From an uncultured Oscillospiraceae bacterium (GTDB lineage: Bacteria > Bacillota > Clostridia > Oscillospirales > Oscillospiraceae): a stretch of 10,361 nucleotides of DNA. The stretch spans positions 1 to 10,361 of the forward strand of contig CABSMJ010000035.1 in the NCBI GenBank assembly GCA_902478785.1, written 5' to 3'. The notes below the pieces were generated by a model. The model saw only the letters and a program-made list of their open reading frames with translations. It was not told the origin of the DNA and ran no database searches. Position numbers and translations under genes: made by a program. The first letter of the stretch is position 1. Every line of letters starts with the position of its first letter. Positions 1 through 5,393 of this stretch are shown in pieces.

Positions 1-104
<104 letters not shown>

Positions 105-106
105 AG

Positions 107-137
107 AAAGAGACAGTCGAAAGACTGTCTCTTTTTT
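107..137 (+). terminator. Intrinsic terminator after 5S rRNA, probably bidirectional
   Basis: A 12-bp perfect stem (107-118 with 123-134) is closed by a GAAA tetraloop (119-122) and runs into a T-tract (132-137). Read on the minus strand the same hairpin is followed by TTTCTT, so it can also stop the convergent methyltransferase transcript that ends at 162. Confidence 0.9.
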
Positions 138-161
138 GTTCCTCTTTTGTAAGCTGTTATG

Positions 162-833
162 CTATTTGATAGCAGCCAAAACAGAAAATTTCTGACAGGA
201 GTAGACGCACTGAACGGTCTGAAACCCGCACTCCCGCAGCATGGTTTCTTCCTGCTCTACGGAGCACTCACGATCCAGCTTTTGCCGCTCCCGCCACAGG
301 GCAATGTCCTCCTCAGTTAAGCCACTGCGCATGAGCTGTCCCTCCCAATAGGTGGTGAACCAGCGGTCCATCTCCGGCTGCGCGGCACAGAACTGGTCGT
401 AGTTGATAAACACACCGCCGGGAGACAGCTGCTCCCAGATCCGGGCAAAAAGCTGTGCTTTGTCCGGATCTTCCAGATGATGGATGGACAGGGCGGACAG
501 GACCACATCAAAGGGACCTTCCGGAAAAGAGGATTGATAATTCCTGACCTCGTAGGAGATATTGCCCGCTGCGCCAAAGCGCTTATGGGCAATTTTCAGC
601 ATCTCATCTGCAACATCTACCAGTACATACGCTGCATTTGGATACCGCTGATACCAATAGCAGGTCAGCAACCCTGTTCCGGCCCCCAAATCCAAAATCC
701 TTTTAGGCTCACAGATATTGGCGGCGATAAAATCCGTTGTGCCCTGATAGAAATCGTCAAAGCAGGGAATGAACCGCCTGCGGTTGATATCATATGCCTG
801 GGCAACCAGGTTGAACTGTCTTTTGATCTCCAT
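162..833 (-). CDS. Class I SAM-dependent methyltransferase
   Basis: This 223-residue protein transfers a methyl group from S-adenosylmethionine to an unidentified substrate. Residues 46-54 (ILDLGAGTG) are the glycine-rich SAM-binding motif I. Asp73 at the end of the second strand fits the ribose-binding acidic residue, and FDVVLSALSIHHL (108-120) is the motif IV/post-motif region of the UbiE/Methyltransf_11/25 type. No signal peptide or membrane segment is seen, so it should be cytosolic. The start is supported by AGGAGG (843-848 on the complement) 8-9 nt upstream and by a consensus promoter. It is transcribed alone, convergent with the 5S gene and divergent from the glutamate synthase-like gene. 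Its base composition looks less GC-rich than its neighbours, which may hint at a different history, but this was not measured. The substrate cannot be told from sequence; a quinone, small molecule or tRNA would all be possible. Confidence 0.85.
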   Translation of the reverse strand: MEIKRQFNLVAQAYDINRRRFIPCFDDFYQGTTDFIAANICEPKRILDLGAGTGLLTCYWYQRYPNAAYVLVDVADEMLKIAHKRFGAAGNISYEVRNYQSSFPEGPFDVVLSALSIHHLEDPDKAQLFARIWEQLSPGGVFINYDQFCAAQPEMDRWFTTYWEGQLMRSGLTEEDIALWRERQKLDRECSVEQEETMLRECGFQTVQCVYSCQKFSVLAAIK

Positions 834-864
834 GGACTTGTCCTCCTAAACCGCTTTGCCGCTG

Positions 865-893
865 ATTATAGCATATTTGACTGTCATTTCCAA
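865..893 (-). promoter_or_regulatory. Sigma-A-type promoter for the methyltransferase gene
   Basis: Reading the minus strand, TTGGAA (888-893) is separated by exactly 17 bp from a perfect TATAAT (865-870). Transcription would start near 858-859, leaving a leader of about 25 nt that contains the AGGAGG site. No operator-like palindrome is obvious around it. Confidence 0.8.
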
Positions 894-956
894 CTGTCCG
901 TAGGGAAAATAGCTCCGCACTCCGTTTTCTTCCTGAGGAAATTTGTACTTCTGCCA

Positions 957-985
957 TTGACAATAGGAGGGGAGAGGGGTATTCT
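957..985 (+). promoter_or_regulatory. Sigma-A-type promoter for the glutamate synthase-like gene
   Basis: A perfect TTGACA (957-962) lies 17 bp upstream of TATTCT (980-985). The predicted start near 992 leaves a leader of about 53 nt, with the ribosome-binding site AGGAGG at about 1030-1035 before the ATG at 1045. It is divergent from, and about 65 bp away from, the methyltransferase promoter. Confidence 0.75.
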
Positions 986-1044
986 GAAGCCATAGGAAAT
1001 GCCAAATTCGCCTAAGGCAAACAGGAGAACAGGAGGAAGGAATT

Positions 1045-2559
1045 ATGTCATTTACACCGCCTTTGAGCTCTGGTTTCACCGGCGCCCGTAATCGCAGCCC
1101 TTATCTCTCTCCCCAGTCGGGAATGTGTTCTTTCTGCACAGAGAACTGTGCCGGTACCTGTGAGCTGGCTATGGCTGCCGTACTGGGTATGCAGACCGTA
1201 TACCCCATGACCACCGGCAGCAATCAGATCGCCTCGGAAAAGGATTGCCCTCTGGACTGGTCCATTTTCAATATCAACGGCCGGGTGTTCGGCGCCCTGG
1301 ACACAGATCCCACCTATGAGGCAGCGGAGATCTACGCCGTAGACCTGGAGCGCACCTATGGCCGGGAGCATCCGGTGAAGCTGACCATGCCGGTGATCCT
1401 GCCGGCACTCATCAAGCTCAACTGGAAGGACTACTTCGGCGGCGCGGCCATGGCCGGCGTCAGCTGCGTCATCGGCGAGGATTCCAAGAGCAAGGACCCG
1501 GACCTGGTGATGAAGGCAGGCAAGGTGACGGAGTTCCCCTTCCTGGCCCAGGTGCTGGAGAGCTTCAACCGCTATGACCGAGGCTACGGCCAGATCATCC
1601 TCCAGTGCAACGTGGAGGACGACATGATGGGTGTGCCGGAGGTAGCCATTCAGAAGTACGGCGCTAAGGCCATTGAGTTTAAGTTTGGTCAGTCCGCCAA
1701 GGGCACCCAGCCGGTGAACCGGCTCAAGGATTTGGAGACGGCCCAGAAGCGCCAGGCTATGGGGATGCTGGTCCGTCCCGACCCCTCCGACCCGGCGGTG
1801 CAGAAGGCTTGGGCCGAGGGCGTCTGTCCCAACTTCTATCAGTATGCCCGCCTGCCCCAGTGGGACGAGGAATATCTGACCCGCCGGGTGGCGGAAGTTC
1901 GGGCCATGGGTGCCCAGAACGTCACCTTCAAGATGGCAGGCTATGACCCCGCAGATCTGGAGCGGGTGCTGCGCATCGGTGCCATAGCCGGTGTGGATCT
2001 CATCACCTTTGACGCGGCTGGCGGCGGCAGTGGATACAGCCCCTGCCACATGATGAACGAGTGGGGCCTGCCGGCTCCCTGCCTGGCGGACCAGTTGGTG
2101 CGCCTGAGCCAGAAGCTGCGCAGCCAGGGCCTTGTGTTGCCGGCCATTGCTCTGACCGGCGGCTTCGCCACGGAGGATCAGGTGTTCAAGGCGCTAGCCT
2201 TCGGCGAGGGCTGCATCTCTGCCATCGGATTGTGCCGGGCCTCTATGGCGGCGGCCATGACGGGCAAGAAGATCGGCGATGAGGTGAAGGCGGGCAACGT
2301 GCCCGAGCTCTTCAAGCCCTATGGGTCCACGGTGGAGGAACTCTTCGGAGACCTTCCCGACCTGCGGGCCCTCTACGGCAAGGAGGCCAACAACTTCTCC
2401 ACCGGCGCGGTGGGCGTGTTCTCCTACCTCAACAAGATCGCCTTCGGCCTGCGCCACTTTGCGGCGCTGAACCGGAAGTTCAAGGTGGGCAGCCTGGACC
2501 GCTCCGACCTGATCCCTCTGACCCGGGACGCCAAGGATCTGCTCAGCGGCCAGTGGTAA
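1045..2559 (+). CDS. Glutamate synthase-like FMN-binding protein with N-terminal Cys cluster
   Basis: This 504-residue protein resembles the FMN-binding synthase domain of glutamate synthase large subunits (GltB family), without the glutaminase and C-terminal GXGXG domains. Shared landmarks are AIEFKFGQSAKG (209-220, like the GltS 'IEIKLAQGAKPG' segment), FDAAGGGSGYSP (322-333, like 'GHDGGTGASP') and ALTGGFATEDQVFKALAFG (369-387, like the 'DGGLKTGRDVVKAALLGA' flavin-phosphate loop). The cysteines that bind the 3Fe-4S cluster after this loop in true GltS are absent: only AIGLCRAS is found at 393-400. Instead, Cys28, Cys31, Cys35 and Cys39 form a CX2CX3CX3C cluster near the N terminus that could bind Fe-S. 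The start has AGGAGGAAGG just upstream. It has its own promoter and terminator, so it is monocistronic. Family membership is fairly sure. Reaction and partner are unknown; an NADPH/ferredoxin-linked oxidoreductase is inferred. Confidence 0.8.
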   Translation: MSFTPPLSSGFTGARNRSPYLSPQSGMCSFCTENCAGTCELAMAAVLGMQTVYPMTTGSNQIASEKDCPLDWSIFNINGRVFGALDTDPTYEAAEIYAVDLERTYGREHPVKLTMPVILPALIKLNWKDYFGGAAMAGVSCVIGEDSKSKDPDLVMKAGKVTEFPFLAQVLESFNRYDRGYGQIILQCNVEDDMMGVPEVAIQKYGAKAIEFKFGQSAKGTQPVNRLKDLETAQKRQAMGMLVRPDPSDPAVQKAWAEGVCPNFYQYARLPQWDEEYLTRRVAEVRAMGAQNVTFKMAGYDPADLERVLRIGAIAGVDLITFDAAGGGSGYSPCHMMNEWGLPAPCLADQLVRLSQKLRSQGLVLPAIALTGGFATEDQVFKALAFGEGCISAIGLCRASMAAAMTGKKIGDEVKAGNVPELFKPYGSTVEELFGDLPDLRALYGKEANNFSTGAVGVFSYLNKIAFGLRHFAALNRKFKVGSLDRSDLIPLTRDAKDLLSGQW

Positions 2560-2571
2560 ACGTAACCTGTC

Positions 2572-2610
2572 AAAAGCGGAGAGAGCTTGGCTCTCTCCGC
2601 TTTTCTTTTT
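2572..2610 (+). terminator. Intrinsic terminator of the glutamate synthase-like gene
   Basis: A perfect 14-bp stem (2572-2585 with 2591-2604) with a 5-nt loop (CTTGG) runs into TTTTCTTTTT (2601-2610). It sits 12 nt after the stop codon and separates this gene from sfsA. Confidence 0.93.
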
Positions 2611-2636
2611 CCGGGGTTCCCCTGTCCGGGAAATCG

Positions 2637-2645
2637 TGGTATCAT
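2637..2645 (+). promoter_or_regulatory. Candidate extended -10 promoter for sfsA
   Basis: TGG-TATCAT (2637-2645) fits an extended -10 element (TGn plus a TATAAT-like hexamer). The -35 position 17 bp upstream (2617-2622, TTCCCC) is poor. The site lies between the preceding terminator and sfsA, where a promoter is required unless readthrough is used. Confidence 0.4.
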
Positions 2646-2703
2646 AGGTCCCGGACGGCAGAGGGGAGACCTTCCGTACCTGCCGGAAAAGGAGAAAAGA
2701 TCG

Positions 2704-3387
2704 ATGCAATATGACCACATTGTCAAGGGGACCTTCCGAGCCCGGCCCAACCGCTTCATCGCACTGGTGGAGATCGACGGCCGGGAGGAAGTCTGCCATG
2801 TGAAAAATACCGGCCGCTGCCGGGAGCTGTTGGTTCCCGGGGCCACAGTGTATCTGGACCACAGCGACAATCCCAAGCGCAAGACGGCCTATGACCTGGT
2901 GGCGGTGGAAAAGGGGACACGGCTCATCAATATGGATGCCCAGGCACCCAACCGGGTCTTTGCCGAGTGGGCCGCAGGCGGAGGCTTTCTGCCCCATTTG
3001 CGCTCCATCCGTCCAGAGGTGACCTTCGGAGCCTCCCGCTTCGATTTCCATCTGGAGACAGAGGAGGGGAAGGTGATCTGGGTGGAGGTCAAGGGTGTGA
3101 CGCTGGAGGAGAACGGACTGGCCCGCTTCCCGGACGCCCCCACGGAGCGGGGCGTGAAGCACATCCAGGAGCTGCAGCGGGCAGCGGAGGCAGGGGACGG
3201 CGCGGTGCTGTTTTTTGTGGTGCAGATGGAAGGCATCCAAAGCGTCCAGCCCAACGACGCCACCCATCCGGCTTTCGGCGCCGCCTTGCGGCAGGCGGCA
3301 AAGCAGGGCGTGCAGGTGCTGGCCCGGGGCTGTCGTGTGGAGCCGAGCCGTCTGGAGATAGCGGAGGAGATCCCGGTGGTGCTCTGA
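2704..3387 (+). CDS. sfsA: DNA/RNA nuclease SfsA (sugar fermentation stimulation protein family)
   Basis: The 227-residue product is close to the family's usual length (about 230). SfsA proteins combine an N-terminal OB-like fold with a C-terminal PD-(D/E)XK nuclease fold. The first part shows HVKNTGRCRELLVPG (32-46), a highly typical SfsA segment, and TRLINMDAQAPN (72-83). The nuclease core is visible as SRFD (Asp114) followed by VEVKGVTLE (Glu128 and Lys130), then FPDAPTERGVKHIQEL. The start at 2704 is preferred to in-frame upstream codons because GGAG (2691-2694) lies 9 nt before it and homology begins there; an upstream start would run back into the terminator. The E. coli gene was named for an effect on maltose use, and its cellular role is still poorly defined. 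The hairpin and transporter gene follow with a 53-bp gap, so co-transcription is likely. Confidence 0.93.
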   Translation: MQYDHIVKGTFRARPNRFIALVEIDGREEVCHVKNTGRCRELLVPGATVYLDHSDNPKRKTAYDLVAVEKGTRLINMDAQAPNRVFAEWAAGGGFLPHLRSIRPEVTFGASRFDFHLETEEGKVIWVEVKGVTLEENGLARFPDAPTERGVKHIQELQRAAEAGDGAVLFFVVQMEGIQSVQPNDATHPAFGAALRQAAKQGVQVLARGCRVEPSRLEIAEEIPVVL

Positions 3388-3409
3388 GCCGGGACAGCTC
3401 CGGACAAGA

Positions 3410-3440
3410 ATGCCAGGTCTCTTTTCAGGAGGCCTGGCAT
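3410..3440 (+). promoter_or_regulatory. Hairpin that sequesters the Shine-Dalgarno of the Na/Pi cotransporter gene
   Basis: ATGCCAGG (3410-3417) pairs perfectly with CCTGGCAT (3433-3440). The pairing can continue between TCTCTT (3418-3423) and the ribosome-binding site AGGAGG (3427-3432) using two G-U pairs, leaving a 3-nt loop. The ATG at 3441 follows immediately. No U-tract follows, so this is not an ordinary terminator. Folding would mask the AGGAGG, which suggests translational control or coupling to sfsA; function is inferred. Confidence 0.55.
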
Positions 3441-4427
3441 ATGCTTTCCCCGAAAGGGGGGAAGAGAGCCGCGATGAAGAGCGTGATGGAGCTGCTGGCG
3501 GCTTTGGCGCTGTTCTTGCTGGGCTTGGCGCTGCTGGGCCGGAGCTTGCAGCACTTGGCGGGCGGTTGGATGGAGGCGGCGCTGAGACGGTGGACAGGAA
3601 GCCGAAGCCGGGGCCTTGGCCTGGGGCTGGGCATGACAGCGCTGCTCCAGTCCTCCTCTGCCGTCACGGTGATGGCGGTGTCCCTGGCAGACGCGGGGTT
3701 GCTGACACCACAGCGGACCCGGCCCCTTATTGTAGGCGCCAATGTGGGCACCACAGTCACCGCCTGGCTGCTGTGCCTGGAGGGGGAGCAGCCGGAGGCC
3801 GCGTCGCTGCTGATCGCAGCGCTGGCGGTGGCAGGGCTGGTGCTGGTGCTGCTTCCCGGCAAGCGGGAACTGAGCGGCGCAGCCTGGGGATTGGCTTTGC
3901 TACTGCTGGGCATGGAGGGTATGACCGCCGCGGCGGCACCCCTGGCCCAGTGGCCGCCATTTCTCCGCCTGATGGGCCAGGGAGAGGGGGGAAGTGCCTG
4001 GCTGGCGCTCCTGGCGGGTACGGTGTGCACCGGCGTATTGCAGAGCTCCAGCGCATCGGTGGGGCTATTGCAGGCCCTGTCCTTCTCAGGACAAGTCACC
4101 TGGTCCGGGGCTGTGCCGCTGCTGATGGGGCAGAACATCGGCACCTGTGTCACGGCTCTGCTGGCTGGGGCGGCGGGAGGCGTCAATGCCAGGCGCACCG
4201 CCCGGTTCCACCTCTGGTTCAATGTGGTGGGGGTGGCGGTGTTTTTCCCGCTGTGGCTGGCGGCGGAGCACTGTCTTGGGGTGGGAGAAAGGCCCGTCGG
4301 CGCGGTGGGAATCGCCGCCTTTCACACGGGCTTCAACGTGGCTTCGGGGGTGCTGTGGCTCGTGTGGGAGCGATTTGGCCATGCCAAAGGAGCCGGTAAG
4401 CGGGTCCGATACGCTGTCAGAGGCTGA
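3441..4427 (+). CDS. Short Na/Pi cotransporter family (PNaS) membrane protein
   Basis: An integral membrane protein of the Na+/phosphate cotransporter (NptA/PNaS, Na_Pi_cotrans) family. The two inverted half-repeats each show the diagnostic QSSS motif: QSSSAVTVM at residues 59-67 and QSSSAS at 190-195, numbered from Met at 3474. Each is followed by a paired motif, GANVGTTVTAWL (88-99) and GQNIGTCVTALL (219-230). About eight hydrophobic segments are visible. Two in-frame starts exist. ATG 3441 has AGGAGG at 8-nt spacing and gives 328 residues; ATG 3474 (MKSVMELLAAL...) gives 317, has only a distant G-rich stretch, and begins right at the first membrane helix. I give the 3441 start because of its ribosome-binding site, but 3474 is quite possible. 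The protein ends soon after the last helix and lacks the C-terminal PhoU-like domain of many bacterial homologues. Phosphate is the family substrate but transport here is unproven. Confidence 0.88.
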   Translation: MLSPKGGKRAAMKSVMELLAALALFLLGLALLGRSLQHLAGGWMEAALRRWTGSRSRGLGLGLGMTALLQSSSAVTVMAVSLADAGLLTPQRTRPLIVGANVGTTVTAWLLCLEGEQPEAASLLIAALAVAGLVLVLLPGKRELSGAAWGLALLLLGMEGMTAAAAPLAQWPPFLRLMGQGEGGSAWLALLAGTVCTGVLQSSSASVGLLQALSFSGQVTWSGAVPLLMGQNIGTCVTALLAGAAGGVNARRTARFHLWFNVVGVAVFFPLWLAAEHCLGVGERPVGAVGIAAFHTGFNVASGVLWLVWERFGHAKGAGKRVRYAVRG

Positions 4428-4444
4428 TCTCTGCCCGCATCGGC

Positions 4445-4477
4445 AAGAGAAAAGCTCCTGCCCGATGGGGCAGGAGC
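4445..4477 (-). terminator. Intrinsic terminator for nrdG (minus strand)
   Basis: A perfect 10-bp stem (4454-4463 with 4468-4477) has a 4-nt loop. On the minus strand it is followed by TTTTCTCTT (4445-4453), whereas on the plus strand no T-run follows. It therefore serves the nrdD-nrdG transcript; no clear terminator for the convergent transporter gene was seen. Confidence 0.8.
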
Positions 4478-4498
4478 GCAGGAGAAACTTTGCGTTTG

Positions 4499-4990
4499 TC
4501 AGGGCTGGAACAGGACCACATCACCGTTTTCCAGGCTCTTGGGCACGTCGATGACACGCTGATTCCGACTGCCCCGCCAGGGTAGGGACAGTGTCCGCTG
4601 CTCCAGCAGAAAAGGCCCGTCCACCAGTACATCCAGTTCCCGCAGAAGGGCCTTCTGGGCCTCCGTGCCCTGGTCCCGGAGGAATTCAAAGAGATAGCCG
4701 GTGTAGCTCCACACATTGAGATCCGACTCATGGGCGCCCTGGGCCAGGAGCAGGCAGTCCTCTGGCTGCTCAAAGGGCTCGCCGCCGGAGAGGGTCAGTC
4801 CGTCGGTCAGGGGATTGGAGCGCATCCGCTCTAAAAGCTCCTCCACGGTGTGCTCCGTGCCGCCGCTAGGGTCGTGGGTCTGAGGGTTATGACAGCCGGG
4901 GCAATGGTGGGAGCAGCCCTGAGTGAACACGGTGAAGCGAAAGCCGGGACCGTCTACAATGGAATCCTGCACAGTGCCTGCAATGCGCAT
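4499..4990 (-). CDS. nrdG: Anaerobic ribonucleoside-triphosphate reductase activating protein
   Basis: NrdG is a radical SAM enzyme that uses a 4Fe-4S cluster and S-adenosylmethionine to install the glycyl radical on NrdD. The 163-residue length is typical. The cluster motif CX3CX2C is Cys26, Cys30 and Cys33 (CSHHCPGC). SGGEP (68-72) is the SAM-binding 'GGE' motif, and VDGPF plus the C-terminal SRNQRVIDVP segment are NrdG hallmarks. AAGGAGGT lies about 8 nt upstream of the ATG. It follows nrdD on the same strand after a 336-bp gap full of hairpins and a partial duplication. No convincing separate promoter was found, so co-transcription with nrdD is inferred. A minus-strand terminator follows. 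Confidence 0.95.
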   Translation of the reverse strand: MRIAGTVQDSIVDGPGFRFTVFTQGCSHHCPGCHNPQTHDPSGGTEHTVEELLERMRSNPLTDGLTLSGGEPFEQPEDCLLLAQGAHESDLNVWSYTGYLFEFLRDQGTEAQKALLRELDVLVDGPFLLEQRTLSLPWRGSRNQRVIDVPKSLENGDVVLFQP

Positions 4991-5010
4991 GGAAAATACC
5001 TCCTTCGGGG

Positions 5011-5043
5011 AAAGAGCGGACGGGTGACCGTCCGCTCTTTTTT
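5011..5043. repeat. 13-bp hairpin just upstream of nrdG, T-tract facing the plus strand
   Basis: AAAGAGCGGACGG (5011-5023) pairs perfectly with 5028-5040 around a GTGA loop. The run of six Ts (5038-5043) is on the plus strand, so by shape it is a plus-strand terminator, although no plus-strand gene precedes it. Read in the nrdD-to-nrdG direction it is followed only by TTTCCCC, so it is more likely an RNA processing or stability hairpin, placed about 7 nt upstream of the nrdG ribosome-binding site. Confidence 0.6.
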
Positions 5044-5052
5044 GATGTGATG

Positions 5053-5185
5053 CAGGGGAAATGTCCTCAAAACACTTGTACGTCGTTTTGCGGCGGCCGT
5101 GGACCGCTGGGAAGGCAATTAGTCCTCGGTGAGGGAGTGCTTGACGCGGTCCCGCTCTTCCGCTCTCTTGGCGTTATTAAAGCGG
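5053..5185 (-). pseudogene. Duplicated remnant of the nrdD 3' end and its downstream flank
   Basis: Positions 5068-5185 repeat 5276-5393 at a constant offset of 208 bp with 112 of 118 identities. The copy includes about the last 20-22 codons of nrdD (frame FNNAKRAEERDRVKHSLTED plus stop at 5119-5121, minus strand) and its 3' flank. It has no start or upstream coding part, so it is a non-functional tail. The similarity resumes at 5053-5067 versus 5216-5233 (CAGGGGAAATG...TCCT), interrupted in the other copy by 42 extra bases, so the duplicated block was larger than the contiguous match. All six mismatches are G or C in the real-gene copy and A or T here. Confidence 0.85.
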
Positions 5186-5326
5186 GCCCGCAAAGGTGCC
5201 CTTTGTGGGGACCCCCAGGGGAAATGACATCCTCGGCGGAAGTGAATTCCGCCTGCGGCAAGGTTTTGACTTCGTCAAAACGCTTGTACGCCGCTTTGCG
5301 GCGGCCGTGGACCGCCGGGAAGGCAG
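5186..5326. repeat. Palindrome-rich intergenic DNA downstream of nrdD, possible dispersed repeat
   Basis: This non-coding stretch between the two nrdD-tail copies is packed with short inverted repeats: CAAAGG/CCTTTG (about 5191-5205), GGCGGAA/TTCCGCC (5235-5252), GTTTTGAC/GTCAAAAC with a 3-nt loop (5263-5281), and GCCGC/GCGGC (about 5290-5302). Such clustering is typical of dispersed palindromic intergenic elements, but copy number elsewhere in the genome cannot be seen here. No gene, promoter or U-tract terminator was identified in it. Confidence 0.5.
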
Positions 5327-5393
5327 TTAGTCCTCGGTGAGGGAGTGCTTGACGCGGTCCCGCTCTTCCGCTCTCTTGGCGTTGTTAAAGCGG
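5276..5393. repeat. Direct repeat, right copy (3' end of nrdD and flank)
   Basis: This is the partner of 5068-5185. It covers the final codons of the intact nrdD gene (from 5327 up) and about 50 bp beyond its stop. It differs from the left copy at positions corresponding to 5074, 5083, 5086, 5108, 5118 and 5176. Confidence 0.9.

Noticed and set aside
1048..2049. Minus-strand open frame opposite the glutamate synthase-like gene
   Set aside because: Histidine/glycine-rich shadow product, no start signals, and it covers the conserved FMN-domain coding frame.
2194..3267. Minus-strand frame spanning the terminator and sfsA
   Set aside because: It crosses two genes and an intrinsic terminator on the other strand and shows no domain or ribosome-binding site.
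3410..4399. Plus-strand frame of 329 codons overlapping the Na/Pi cotransporter in another frame
   Set aside because: Gly/Ala/Arg-rich product without motifs; the adjacent frame contains both QSSS repeats and membrane helices.
4454..4477. Hairpin as terminator of the Na/Pi cotransporter gene
   Set aside because: On the plus strand it is followed by GCAGGAGAAAC with no T-tract; the T-tract is on the minus strand, so it belongs to nrdG.
5068..5393. CRISPR-like or regularly spaced repeat
   Set aside because: Only two copies, long, and one is coding sequence of nrdD; this is a partial gene duplication.
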